Virus record (IMG/VR): IMGVR_UViG_3300031226_000008
Coordinates: 1 to 23,457 of that record
Direction: 5' to 3' (one strand)
Length of the DNA stretch: 23,457 nucleotides
Source of the DNA: a virus
The translations under genes and the position numbers were made by a program. This document shows positions 12,156 to 20,972 of this stretch, in pieces. Below the pieces are notes generated by a model. The model made no database searches and was not told the DNA's origin. It worked only from the letters and a program-made list of their open reading frames with translations. Each line of letters opens with the position of its first letter. Position 1 is the stretch's first letter.

Positions 12156-15100
12156 CAGATGTTCTCCTGCAAGTCAGTGCGCGTGCGTTGCTGCATCACG
12201 TCCTGCGGCTGGATCGCGAGCCGGTCGGGGTTCGTCGTGCCGGTCGGCGGCGGCACCTCGATCTGGTCGCCGCTTGGGCGGCCCATTGGAGGCAGTGGCT
12301 GCGGTGCAATGGTCGCTCCCATCTTCTGCGGGGCGAGCGGGTTGGCTGGCGCAGTCTTGGGCGCTGCCGGGTTCGACTGCTGCGCCTTCTTGGCTGCGGT
12401 GTCGGCCTTCAGCTTCTGCTCGATCTTGAGCGTCGAGCGCCACTGGTTGAGCAGGTTCTGCTGCTGGTTCATGTCGGCGATGTTGCCGCCCCTGCCTTCC
12501 GACATCTTCACCACGTCGCTGTCCAGCTTGGCCTGCGCCCGGTTGATGTCGTCCTCGTTGATGTCGCGGCGGCCCTTGCCGGTCGCGCCGTTGTCGAAGT
12601 AGCGCGAGAACACCAGCCGGTCGCGCACCGCGTTCGACTGATCGTCGGCGGCCCGCTTGATGATTTCGTCGCCCTTGGCATCGACCGCAGCGTCGGAGCC
12701 GATCACCGGCTTGTTGGCGGGATCGCGCACCCACAGGTCGAACTCGCGCAGCGCGTCGGCCATGCGGTTGCGAGCGTCCATGCCTTCCTCGCCCGCCACG
12801 CCGGGGGTCAGCTTCTCGTGGATGTAGGCCCGCACGCGCTCGACCGGGGTCTTGGTTCCGGCGCGGAAGATGTCGCCGTTGCGGCGTGCCCACTCGCCTG
12901 CCTGTCCGGCGTCGAGGTTGCGGTTGCGGATGTGCGCCTCCAGCGTCTTGCGGAACTCGTCGGGCGGCTGGTTGCGAACGTCTTCATCGAGCGACATCAG
13001 AACGCCAGCGTCCTCGCGCACGGGCGGCTTGTCGCGCAGCGTGTAGGCGGTCTGCAACTGCGTCGGCGACATCCACTTCTTGCTGGCGTCGATCATGTCG
13101 GTGGTGACAGCCTTGCCTGCGAAGGCGGCATCCATGATGCCCTTGGTCGCTTCGTCGCCTAGCTTGTGCATGCGCTTCTCGTTGATTTCGTTGATCTTGA
13201 CCGCCAGCTTGCTGGCTTCCTCGAAATTCTTGACGTGCTGCGTGAAGGCCGCGTCCTGCGGGTTGACGTTGTCGGGCGACAGGTTGCGCAGGTCGGCGGC
13301 CATCTGTTCCGGCGTGGTGTCCTCGCCCCACCGCGTATTCGCGTGGTACTTCAGGTTTGCCTCCCGCGCCGCCAGCCGCTTCTCCGCTTCGGTCGCCCCG
13401 AAGATCATCGCCAGCGCCTCAGGCGTCAGACTTGGATCGACGCCCGCCGCGCCGTGCGTCTTCACCGACATTTCCTCCTGCGTCAGCGTGGCATCGGCTG
13501 TTGTGCGGGCGGTCTTGCGATAGGCTTCGGCCTGCGCCCGCACCGCCTTCATGCGGCTGTCCCAATGTTCCTCGTCCTTCTGGAATTCGTGCGGCGTCTG
13601 CCCCAACATCGGGGACGCACCCACCACGCCGGGAGCCTTGAAGCCGCCCGTGCCGCCGAGCGGCTGCTGCCCGGTCACCGGCTGCTGCTCTGTCACCCCC
13701 TGCTGCTTGGCCGCAAGTGCGCGGGCTTCCGACTGGTGCAGCCGTTCCGCAAAGTCGTCCGCCGCTGCCGAGTTGTCGAAGATGCCGAGGTGTCTGCCGC
13801 TGGCGTTGTACTGCTCGACCGCCGCCCGGTCGGACAGAACGCGGGAGCCGTCATGTGCCACGGTCGGGATCAGCACGGTGCCCTGATCGGTGCCGATGGA
13901 CATCGAGCGCACCGTGGAAATCGAGCCGTCCGCGTTCTTCACCTGCGGCTGCTTCGACACGTCGATGTTGCCGGGGACGGTGAGGCCCTCGCGCCCGCGC
14001 ACCACCAGCGACTGCGTCGGCGTGCCGCCCGCGCTCCGCGCAAGCTGGAAATGCGGCATGTCGCTGCCGCCGAGGTGCTCCAGCCCGAACTCCGCTGCGT
14101 GCTGGCGCAGCCACTCGCGGGCGGGCGAATAGTTGAGGTCGGCGGCTTCCGCGCCGCCAGCGCGTTGCTCGTGCTCGTGCCGCGACTGCCCCGGCTTGGC
14201 CGCCAGCCCTCCGGTGCCAGCCTCGTATTTGGCCCGGTATTTTGCCTGCGTTTCGGTGGTGCGGCCCATTTCGTTGATGGTGATCTTGCTCCCGGTGGCG
14301 TCTTCCGCCGCCTTGATGCCAGCCGCCAGCCGCGAGGCGAACACCGGGTTGACCTTGTCAACGTAGAGTTCGGACGGCTTGCCGTCCTTGCCGACCACGG
14401 CGCGGGACGTGAAGAAGGCCGGGTCCACCACCGCCGCCGCTGGTCCGCCAGCCTCGCCCGTGACCTTGCTGCTCCACGTCGCCACGAAGGCGCGGCTGGT
14501 CACGTTGTTGACATCGTTGCCGAACGCCTTCTTGTCGGCCTGCGACAGGTTGCCCCAGATCGCCGACTTGGCGATTTCGTCGCTCTTGTAGAAGCGCCGC
14601 ACGTTCTGCCACGCCACCCCGTCAGGGTTCGCCATGTGGGCGGCTGCTCCTGCGTAGCCCTGCTGGTGGATCAGGTACTGTTCGGTCGGCGTCGGATCGC
14701 GCCCCATCGCCGTCTTGAAGCGGGCGTTCTCGTCCGCCATCTTCCGCGCCGTCGCGAACACGTTGTCGTTGGCGTCGAAGATGTTGCCACCCGGTCGCCC
14801 GTACTTGGTGAACAGGTCGTCGGACAGTTGGGTCGCACCCTTGTTGTTGCCGGTCACCGCGTTGGGGTTGCCGTTGCTCTCGATGCTGATCGTGGCCTTG
14901 AGCACGCCGGGATCGACCCCGTTCTTCGCGGCGGCGTCGTCGGCGATCTTGCCGAGCGGGGTCTTGTCGATGTCCGACACCCGCTTCGAGTTGACCCCGC
15001 CGAGCGGGGTTTCCGGCAGCGTGGTGACGCCAAGCCCCCGCGCGATGGTGTCCTTGCCCGTCTTCTTGAAGTCGTCCCACTCCTGCAACACCTTCTCGTC

Positions 15101-15763
15101 CAGCGGGTTCTGGAGGGCGCGGGCCTCGTATCCCTTGTTGATGGCATCGTAGTACTGCCGCCCGTACTTGATCAGCAGGTCGCGCTTGGCGAGGTCGTTG
15201 CGGTTTGTCTCAGCCACCAGCGACTTGGTGGTGTCGAGCGCCTGCGGCAGGTTGCCGGGGTTCTGCTGCAACAGCGCCGACTGCTTCTCTGCCGAGCCGT
15301 CGATCTGCTTCTCGACGTAGATGTCGTTGGTCTTGACCGCTTCGGCGTCCCACTGGAGGCCCTTGCGGTTGTGATAGTTGTGAACGGTGGCGTCGGCCTG
15401 CGGCAGGTTGCGCCCGTAGATCGAGCCGCGCCGCTCGTTCCAGTCGTTGGCGGCGAAGTCGCGCAGCATCTGCGGCTTGGCCGAGGCCTGATCGGCGGGC
15501 AGGTCGCGGTCGAGTTTGAGTTCGTACTGGCCGACCGCTGTCTCGTGGTCCGACAGCGCCGACTTCGAGGCGATTGCCCCCTGCTCGTTGGCGTTGGCGG
15601 CGAGCGCCTCGCCCATCTGCGAAATGCCCTGCCCGATGGCCTTGCCCGCGAACGCCTGCGCCTCGCCGATCTGCGCCCCGAAGGCGTTCGGCGTTGCGTG
15701 CGGGGTGTTGCTGGCACCCGGCAGGTCGCTGACGTTCTGCTCCCAGATCGGAACCTTGACCAT
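12155..15763 (-). CDS. Internal virion protein with lytic transglycosylase-like and M15 peptidase-like domains
   Basis: A 1202-aa protein in the T7 gp15 position. The N-terminal 270 residues are helical. Residues about 275-400 look like a goose-lysozyme/SLT transglycosylase: 'GVDPGVLKATISIESNGNPN' with likely catalytic E295, then 'GATQLSDDLFTKYG'. Residues about 475-580 resemble M15 peptidases (VanY/L-Ala-D-Glu type): 'SRHE' with H529, 'AADL' with D542 and 'DMPHFQL' with D568 and H571 as zinc or catalytic residues. Residues about 590-685 (PGNIDVSKQPQVKNADGSIS, 'HLGIFDNSAAADDFAERLH') are a module I recall from many phage proteins. The rest is mainly helical. During entry it would open the cell wall for DNA passage. 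Its ATG directly follows the stop of the 171-aa gene (TAGATG). Confidence 0.9.
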   Translation of the reverse strand: MVKVPIWEQNVSDLPGASNTPHATPNAFGAQIGEAQAFAGKAIGQGISQMGEALAANANEQGAIASKSALSDHETAVGQYELKLDRDLPADQASAKPQMLRDFAANDWNERRGSIYGRNLPQADATVHNYHNRKGLQWDAEAVKTNDIYVEKQIDGSAEKQSALLQQNPGNLPQALDTTKSLVAETNRNDLAKRDLLIKYGRQYYDAINKGYEARALQNPLDEKVLQEWDDFKKTGKDTIARGLGVTTLPETPLGGVNSKRVSDIDKTPLGKIADDAAAKNGVDPGVLKATISIESNGNPNAVTGNNKGATQLSDDLFTKYGRPGGNIFDANDNVFATARKMADENARFKTAMGRDPTPTEQYLIHQQGYAGAAAHMANPDGVAWQNVRRFYKSDEIAKSAIWGNLSQADKKAFGNDVNNVTSRAFVATWSSKVTGEAGGPAAAVVDPAFFTSRAVVGKDGKPSELYVDKVNPVFASRLAAGIKAAEDATGSKITINEMGRTTETQAKYRAKYEAGTGGLAAKPGQSRHEHEQRAGGAEAADLNYSPAREWLRQHAAEFGLEHLGGSDMPHFQLARSAGGTPTQSLVVRGREGLTVPGNIDVSKQPQVKNADGSISTVRSMSIGTDQGTVLIPTVAHDGSRVLSDRAAVEQYNASGRHLGIFDNSAAADDFAERLHQSEARALAAKQQGVTEQQPVTGQQPLGGTGGFKAPGVVGASPMLGQTPHEFQKDEEHWDSRMKAVRAQAEAYRKTARTTADATLTQEEMSVKTHGAAGVDPSLTPEALAMIFGATEAEKRLAAREANLKYHANTRWGEDTTPEQMAADLRNLSPDNVNPQDAAFTQHVKNFEEASKLAVKINEINEKRMHKLGDEATKGIMDAAFAGKAVTTDMIDASKKWMSPTQLQTAYTLRDKPPVREDAGVLMSLDEDVRNQPPDEFRKTLEAHIRNRNLDAGQAGEWARRNGDIFRAGTKTPVERVRAYIHEKLTPGVAGEEGMDARNRMADALREFDLWVRDPANKPVIGSDAAVDAKGDEIIKRAADDQSNAVRDRLVFSRYFDNGATGKGRRDINEDDINRAQAKLDSDVVKMSEGRGGNIADMNQQQNLLNQWRSTLKIEQKLKADTAAKKAQQSNPAAPKTAPANPLAPQKMGATIAPQPLPPMGRPSGDQIEVPPPTGTTNPDRLAIQPQDVMQQRTRTDLQENI

Positions 15764-16279
15764 CTACCCGAACAGCGACTGACCGCCGCCCCCGACAGAC
15801 TTGAAGAAGCCACCGGCAGCGCCTGTGATGCCGCCGATGATTGCGCCCTGCGCCTTGATCTTCCCGGCCTTGAGTGCGTTCGATGCTTCCATTTCGTTGA
15901 GCACGGCCTGATCCTGCCAGCGTTGGCTCTCGATGCGTCCGGCGTATTGCTGCGCCGCCACGTCGCCCTCGATGCGTCCGGCGCTCTCGCCGAACACCGT
16001 GATCGGCGTGCCGCTGCCGACCTCCGCGCCGCCTGAGGCGAAGGCAAGCCTCTGCCGCGCCAGCGCGTATTCTCCCTTGATGGCAACGTCCTGCGACTTC
16101 TCGCTGGCCTTGTAGGCTTCCGCCGTGGCGTTGTTGCGGGCCACCTGCGCCTTGTACTGCGCCGCCTGCGCTTCCGCCTGCGCCTGCTGCTGCGCTCCCG
16201 CCGCCGAGGCCATCGCGCCGACAATGCTGCCGACCGCCGAGAGCACCGGGCCGATGATCGCAAGCGCAGCTACGCACAT
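15764..16279 (-). CDS. Internal virion protein, T7 gp14-like position
   Basis: A 171-aa protein. An N-terminal hydrophobic segment (ALAIIGPVLSAVGSIVGAMA) is followed by a long Ala/Gln-rich helix (AGAQQQAQAEAQAAQYKAQV), then 'LARQRLAFASGGAEVGSGTP' and a Gly-rich end (GGFFKSVGGGGQSLFG). This layout is typical of small podoviral internal core proteins that insert into the outer membrane on ejection and start the channel built with the two larger proteins encoded next. GGGGTGA lies four bases before the ATG. It sits between the nozzle gene and the 1202-aa gene, which matches the position of T7 gene 14. Sequence identity to gp14 itself is not claimed. Confidence 0.85.
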   Translation of the reverse strand: MCVAALAIIGPVLSAVGSIVGAMASAAGAQQQAQAEAQAAQYKAQVARNNATAEAYKASEKSQDVAIKGEYALARQRLAFASGGAEVGSGTPITVFGESAGRIEGDVAAQQYAGRIESQRWQDQAVLNEMEASNALKAGKIKAQGAIIGGITGAAGGFFKSVGGGGQSLFG

Positions 16280-16283
16280 GGTT

Positions 16284-18752
16284 TCACCCCGCGACCCGTT
16301 GACCGATGACCAGCGCCGTCAGCGTGAACGGCAGCGGCTCGTCGTGTTCTATCACGATGTAGCGGTCGCGATCCCACTCGCCGTCGAAAGGGAGCACGCG
16401 ATCCCCTGAGAACATCGGCACCGGGGTCGCCAGCGGCTCGTCCGCCGAACGGTACGGGATCGGGTCCAGCTTGCCGTTCGCCAGTTGCCCTTCGCTGCCG
16501 AAGGTGCCGCCGACCGAGTTCTGGAGCCGCGCGATGATTTCGAACACGCGCCCGATCTGCCCTTGCGCGGTGCCGCCCTGTGCGCCTGCCTCGACGTGCA
16601 GGGTCTTGATGCGGCTCTTGAAGCGGTAGCCGATCAGCACCTTGGAGGCGGGCACCTGCAATTCGATGATGCCATTGCTCACCGCCAGATCGTACAGCGG
16701 CACGCCGTCCGCCAAGACGCTGACCAGTTCGTTGTTGAGGTGCCACAGCCCGCTGATGATGGTGGCGGGCGGCCCATCGTAGAGCAGCGCGTTGTCGAGG
16801 AAGAAGGCATCCTCCAGCGGAGCGCCATCGAGCAGCCCCTGCATGCCGACCTCGATGTGGCGCTTCCAGCCGCCATCAATATAGCGTTCCACGATCAGCC
16901 AGAGTTCGTCGCCCTCGCCTCCGGGGATCGAGGCGCAGTGCTTGACCGCGCCGTTGCCGCCCACGAAGTGGTGATGCCATCCGACCACCTGCTGGTCGCG
17001 CTCGTAGGTCATCGCCGCGATGTGGCCGTCCGTGCGGGCATACCAGATCATCAGGTCGGGCGAGGCGACGTAGGCCCCCTGCACGATGCCGGGGTGCGTG
17101 ATGTGCTCCGACAGGATGGTGAGGTCGGGCGCGGTGTAGCTGTCGGTCTGGAAGTTGTAGACCAGTTCGCGCAACCGCCGCGACGGGTTGGTGTTCTTGC
17201 CCTTGCGCTGCGCGAACAGGATGGCGGGGCCTGCCCGCACCGGCTTCACGTCCGCGATGCCGAATGATGTCTCGCGCGAAATCTTGATGTTGGTCGGGCT
17301 GATCGCCTCGTTGGCGTTGGAGGCCGCCACGATGTACTCGCCGGACGTGGCGTTGATCACCAGCCGCTTGGTGGTGGACATGTGCTTGACCGCGTCCACC
17401 TGATCGCTCGAAATCGTGTAGTGATAGCTTTCGTCGTCCTTGTCGCCGTCCTTGAACTTCAGGTAGGCGTCGAGCATCGACCCCCACAGTGTCGTGGGCT
17501 GGAATTCGGTGTTGGCGGCGACCAGCCTCTGCTCGTGGAAGGTGCCGGTCTTCGGGTAGCCGCGTTCGTCGCTCCACGCGCCCTCCTGCCACTGGTAGGA
17601 CGAGCGCGTGGCATAGGCGGTATAGGGTGTGCGGTTCTTGACGATTTCGACGTTGGCGTTCTGCGTGTCCACCACGTTGGTGATCTGCACCACGCAGTAG
17701 CCTGAGTGCTCGTAGCGCATCTGCGCGATGCCGCCCGTCTTGCCGTAGAACACCTCCACCGTGCCCTTGGTGTGCGTCGGGTACGACGCGGTCGAGGACA
17801 TTTCCTGCCCGCCGCCGCTCACCACGTAGTAGACGTTGCCCTTGTACTCCCAGAAGCTGCCGTCGCTGACGGTGACCACCGCGCCCGGTGCCCAAGTGGC
17901 ATAGCCGAAGGTGGAGCCGTTCGCCTTCTCCCAGATGCGGAACAGCGCACCGAGGTGCGAGGCCTTCAGCGTCGGCTTCGAGAACGTCATGATGCCGTTG
18001 CCGCTCGCCACGTCGATGCTGACGGTGTTGGCTTCGTCGGTGTTCATGTCGAGGAACGGGCCTTCCTCGACGTTGCCTGTCTCCAGCGTCCAGCTTGAGT
18101 GTGTCAGCCGCTTGAGCAGCGCAATCGGCCACTGGTCATTGAACAGGAACAGCGTGTCCGCCGACTGCGTGAAGTTCATCGCCGCGATGTCGGAGGCGGT
18201 GAACGCGGTCGCCACCTCGTAGACGTGGTAGGACGTGCCGCCGCCGATGTAGGTCGTGTAGTTGGTGGAGTTGATGCCCGCCAGTTCGAAGGTGGTCGCG
18301 GTCTTGTTGGCGACAGTGAACTCGCGGTTGTTGATTTCGACCATGCCGGTGACGCCCGCGATGATGACGTGGTCGCCGTTGACGAGCGTGTGTCCCGCCG
18401 CGATGGTGACCGTGGTGGTTGCGCCCTTGCTGATGCCGGTGATGGCGTTGGAGCGGTCGAAGATCAGCCCGCGATCCTTGAAGAAGCGGATGTAGCCGGG
18501 ACCGAACTCCAGCATGTAGGCCTGTTCGGTCGAGAACACGAACGGCACGAGGATAGCGTCGGGGTTGTTGGCCCTGACGTTCGACACGTTGAGCGTGCCG
18601 CCGCGCTTGCGTGCGCCGCCCTGCGGCAGCACCGTCACGTTGGTGAGTTCGCGTGCGCCGTTGGCGTACTTGGCAAGATCAACGCGCCCGTAGACGCGCG
18701 GGGAAATCTCTCCCGCCGTGAAGTTGGTGAGGATGGAGTTGACGGTCCCCAT
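16284..18752 (-). CDS. Tail tubular protein B (nozzle)
   Basis: An 822-aa protein. The N-terminus (NSILTNFTAGEISPRVYGR, 'DLAKYANGARELTNVTVLPQ', 'GGARKRGGT') is the hallmark of podoviral nozzle proteins, which form the distal part of the short tail. The length fits the family. Beta-rich repeats fill the middle, including a segment with Ig-like flavour (AITGISKGATTTVTIAAGHT, 'LVNGDHVIIAGVTGM'). The C-terminus continues the beta-rich propeller-type pattern. The start is preceded by GAGG and lies two bases after the stop of tubular protein A. It would join the adaptor ring to the fibre and form the exit of the DNA channel. Confidence 0.92.
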   Translation of the reverse strand: MGTVNSILTNFTAGEISPRVYGRVDLAKYANGARELTNVTVLPQGGARKRGGTLNVSNVRANNPDAILVPFVFSTEQAYMLEFGPGYIRFFKDRGLIFDRSNAITGISKGATTTVTIAAGHTLVNGDHVIIAGVTGMVEINNREFTVANKTATTFELAGINSTNYTTYIGGGTSYHVYEVATAFTASDIAAMNFTQSADTLFLFNDQWPIALLKRLTHSSWTLETGNVEEGPFLDMNTDEANTVSIDVASGNGIMTFSKPTLKASHLGALFRIWEKANGSTFGYATWAPGAVVTVSDGSFWEYKGNVYYVVSGGGQEMSSTASYPTHTKGTVEVFYGKTGGIAQMRYEHSGYCVVQITNVVDTQNANVEIVKNRTPYTAYATRSSYQWQEGAWSDERGYPKTGTFHEQRLVAANTEFQPTTLWGSMLDAYLKFKDGDKDDESYHYTISSDQVDAVKHMSTTKRLVINATSGEYIVAASNANEAISPTNIKISRETSFGIADVKPVRAGPAILFAQRKGKNTNPSRRLRELVYNFQTDSYTAPDLTILSEHITHPGIVQGAYVASPDLMIWYARTDGHIAAMTYERDQQVVGWHHHFVGGNGAVKHCASIPGGEGDELWLIVERYIDGGWKRHIEVGMQGLLDGAPLEDAFFLDNALLYDGPPATIISGLWHLNNELVSVLADGVPLYDLAVSNGIIELQVPASKVLIGYRFKSRIKTLHVEAGAQGGTAQGQIGRVFEIIARLQNSVGGTFGSEGQLANGKLDPIPYRSADEPLATPVPMFSGDRVLPFDGEWDRDRYIVIEHDEPLPFTLTALVIGQRVAG

Positions 18753-18754
18753 GC

Positions 18755-19351
18755 TCAGACCTCAGACAGCCGCGCCTGCTCCCATGTGCTGATCGGCTGG
18801 ATGTCGGGCGAGCCATCGAGCGCGTCGGCGTATTTGGCGCTTGCCGCGATTTCCGCGTAGGCCTTCTGGTACATCGTCACATCGTTGGCGCTGTCGGTGA
18901 ACGGCTTGCACCAGCGCCACGCCAGCCGTGCCGCAATCGTTGACACCAGCCCCGCGTCGAACAGCGCGGCGTCCACGCGAGCCGTGTAGGTCAGCCGGAG
19001 GCCCTCGACGTTGCAGTGGATGTGATCGCCATGCACCGCGAAACGCTCGACGTTGCCCGACCCTGCGTGCTCGGAATTGTCACCCTCGACGTAGACGATG
19101 CGCACGAAGTCGTCCGGCTTGCGGAACGCCAGCGCGTAGCCGAACAGCGGCGTCTTGGTGGGATCGGAGGCGAGCAGCGCCTGCTTGCGGCAGCAGCGCC
19201 ACGGATGGTCGCGCAGCACTTCGAGCACGGTCGGCTCATAGGTTGCGAGGAAAAGTCGGCCAGCCTTTGATGTGCTGTCTGCCGTCGCGATCAGGGGCTG
19301 GCCTAGGTCGGTGAGAGCGAGGTTGGCGATGCCAAGATCGGTCTGCGGCAT
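18755..19351 (-). CDS. Tail tubular protein A (gatekeeper/adaptor)
   Basis: A 198-aa protein. 'TDLGIANLALTDLGQPLIAT', 'FLATYEPTVLEVLRDHPWRC' and 'PLFGYALAFRKPDDFVRI' match the T7 gp11-type adaptor family: an N-terminal helical domain with a conserved 'HPW' and a small beta domain. Length (about 195) is typical. It forms the ring under the portal that connects head and tail and holds DNA in the filled head. AGGTG precedes the ATG, and it is followed by the nozzle gene after two bases. Its gene order is as expected, though the 167-aa protein lies between it and the capsid gene. Confidence 0.92.
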   Translation of the reverse strand: MPQTDLGIANLALTDLGQPLIATADSTSKAGRLFLATYEPTVLEVLRDHPWRCCRKQALLASDPTKTPLFGYALAFRKPDDFVRIVYVEGDNSEHAGSGNVERFAVHGDHIHCNVEGLRLTYTARVDAALFDAGLVSTIAARLAWRWCKPFTDSANDVTMYQKAYAEIAASAKYADALDGSPDIQPISTWEQARLSEV

Positions 19352-19416
19352 TGGTCACCTCGCCCTCGTTTCCGTGTCCGCCAACTGGCGTAGGGGTATC
19401 GGTTGCGATCAGCGGT

Positions 19417-19920
19417 TCACGAAGACCCTGCGATGTACTCGATCTCCCAAGCGACTTTGCCCGCCGCCGTGCCTGCGGTGGTGAGCGTGAAGCCGAGGTC
19501 GTACCAGAGGTTCGGATCGGCGGTGAGGCCCGCATCCTGCCATACCTGCTGGCCGATCTTGTCGATGGTGCGCACCGCGAAGGCTGTCTCCAGCCCGGTC
19601 GGATGTACGGTCGCCGCATCGAACGCGGTGGCGTAGATGCCAGCCGCGACCGCAGCGCCGCCTTCCGCCGCGATGCGGTAGAGCGTGAGGCCCCACGCGC
19701 CAGCGGCGATGGCGTCGTTGAAGATTTTGATGCCGGTGATGCGCCAAGACGAGTGGACGCGGGCGAGCCGCATCACGGAGCCATCGTCGTCGGCGGCGGC
19801 AATCGCCGCGTTTCCCACGATGGAGTACTTCTTCGCGCCCGACAGATGCACCGGGTTGAGCGACTGCACAGCGGCGTCCGCGTTCTGCACTGCTGTGGAT
19901 TTGATATTCACAACGGCCAT
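19417..19920 (-). CDS. Putative structural protein next to the capsid gene
   Basis: A 167-aa, mostly beta-type, Ala/Gly-rich protein without signal or membrane segments. It starts at an ATG with AAAGGAGG upstream, one of the strongest ribosome-binding sites in the window, so it is probably made in large amounts. Segments such as 'HSSWRITGIKIFNDAIAAGA' and 'GLTLYRIAAEGGAAVAAGIY' look like a small beta sandwich. Its place between the major capsid and tubular protein A genes suggests a decoration, head-fibre or head-completion protein. I do not recognise a named family, so this is inference from position and expression signals. Confidence 0.78.
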   Translation of the reverse strand: MAVVNIKSTAVQNADAAVQSLNPVHLSGAKKYSIVGNAAIAAADDDGSVMRLARVHSSWRITGIKIFNDAIAAGAWGLTLYRIAAEGGAAVAAGIYATAFDAATVHPTGLETAFAVRTIDKIGQQVWQDAGLTADPNLWYDLGFTLTTAGTAAGKVAWEIEYIAGSS

Positions 19921-19952
19921 GAGGCCCTCCTTTGGTTGCGCCGCCCCGGTTG

Positions 19953-19967
19953 GACCGGCGTCCGGTC
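19953..19967. repeat. Short hairpin GACCGG-CGT-CCGGTC
   Basis: A six-pair inverted repeat with a three-base loop between the capsid gene and the 167-aa gene, about 13 bases before the ribosome-binding site of the latter. It adds to the larger hairpin at 19976-20014. There is no U-tract. Confidence 0.4.
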
Positions 19968-19975
19968 AGTTCATA

Positions 19976-20014
19976 GTGCGGTGACGCAAGTGGACTGTGC
20001 TCACGTCACCGCAC
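19976..20014 (-). promoter_or_regulatory. 11-bp perfect inverted repeat downstream of the capsid gene
   Basis: GTGCGGTGACG (19976-19986) and CGTCACCGCAC (20004-20014) are perfect inverse copies separated by 17 bases. In the minus-strand RNA the stem follows the capsid stop by about 20 bases. No U-tract follows, so it is not a normal terminator. It may protect the 3' end of capsid mRNA, be an RNase processing site, or lower read-through. Confidence 0.55.
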
Positions 20015-20033
20015 CGTCGCGTCGTCCGTCCCC

Positions 20034-20936
20034 TTACGCTCCGGGGCCGCCAGTCGGGTTGCACGTGATGATGCCGACCTTGGCTTCTTCCATGCGGGTC
20101 GCCCCGATGATCATCGAGTAGAACACCTGCGTGGCGTAGTTCTTGTCGGCTCGCTCGCTGATGCGGGCCGATGCGTCCTTGCCGATGCCCAATTTGATGC
20201 CGCTCTTGACGTAGTACAGGCACTGGTCGTCGGTGCCGGACAGGGTCGTGCGCTGCGTGCGCTTGAACTTGAAGCCCACGAAGGTGTCGATCTTGCCCTC
20301 GACCAGCGCCTTCACCGTGTTGTAGTCGGCTGACGTGGTCTTGGTCGAGTTGAGCAGCGACGTGATCTGCCGCGCTGGCAGCACGACAAAGCGTTCCTCG
20401 TCGGGGTCCACGTCCTTGCTGTCGAGCATTTCCTTGGCGGCCAGCAGCTTGGCGACGTTCATGCCGTAGTTGCCAGCGGTCGCTGCCGGGTCTTTCACCG
20501 TGACCGGGATGGTCATGCTGGTGTCGTAGGCGGTCTGGATCGAGCCATCGACGCCCGTGTAGGCGGTGCCGATTGCGTTGACGATGATGGCATCGTCCAT
20601 CGCGCGGCCCATCGCCCATGCGGCGGCCTGTGCGTACTGGCTGGCCGGGTCGATCAGCATGCGCACCTTGTCTTCTTGGTCGATCAGGTCCGCCCAATCG
20701 TAGTCAACGAGCGACACGCGCCTGCGGGCGTGCGGGGTATCCATGCGAGGCGTGTCGGAGTGGCGTGAGGTGCGAACGCGAGCGGCCACTTGGCCGATCT
20801 GTTCGAAGAACGCGGTCTTGCCGACCACGCTCTCCATTTCCACGGTTTCGCGAAGCCGCGATCCCTTCTGTTGAGCGAGGTGCGCGACGTTGCCTTTGTA
20901 CTGCTCGACAAAGGCGGTGGTGATCTGGATTGACAC
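20034..20936 (-). CDS. Major capsid protein
   Basis: A 300-aa protein encoded between scaffold and tail-tube genes. It starts at a GTG at 20936 with GGAGG seven bases before it; no better start is seen upstream. Features include 'ESVVGKTAFFEQIGQVAARV', 'SLVDYDWADLIDQEDKVRML' and 'QYAQAAAWAMGRAMDDAIIV', with a conserved helix that fits the HK97-fold spine helix. The later 'RFVVLPARQITSLLNSTKTT', 'FKFKRTQ' and 'AKVGIITC' parts fit the podoviral capsid pattern. About 300-350 residues is normal for this group. No protease gene or cleavable delta domain is visible, consistent with a separate scaffold. It forms the icosahedral shell. Confidence 0.9.
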   Translation of the reverse strand: MSIQITTAFVEQYKGNVAHLAQQKGSRLRETVEMESVVGKTAFFEQIGQVAARVRTSRHSDTPRMDTPHARRRVSLVDYDWADLIDQEDKVRMLIDPASQYAQAAAWAMGRAMDDAIIVNAIGTAYTGVDGSIQTAYDTSMTIPVTVKDPAATAGNYGMNVAKLLAAKEMLDSKDVDPDEERFVVLPARQITSLLNSTKTTSADYNTVKALVEGKIDTFVGFKFKRTQRTTLSGTDDQCLYYVKSGIKLGIGKDASARISERADKNYATQVFYSMIIGATRMEEAKVGIITCNPTGGPGA

Positions 20937-20957
20937 GGCTGTGCCTCCACAAAAATG

Positions 20958-20972
20958 GTTGAACGGTTCAAC
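20958..20972. promoter_or_regulatory. 15-bp dyad just upstream of the capsid ribosome-binding site
   Basis: GTTGAAC-G-GTTCAAC is a perfect seven-base-arm palindrome with a single central base. It ends about 11 bases before the GGAGG of the capsid gene, in an AT-richer patch. The symmetry suits a protein-binding operator; as RNA, the one-base centre would force the stem to open into a 5-pair hairpin. Function is not known. Confidence 0.45.

Noticed and set aside
13166-16036. A 956-codon open frame on the plus strand
   Set aside because: It is fully antisense to the 1202- and 171-aa virion genes, is Arg/Ala/Val-rich without domain motifs, and is explained by GC-rich third positions of the real genes.
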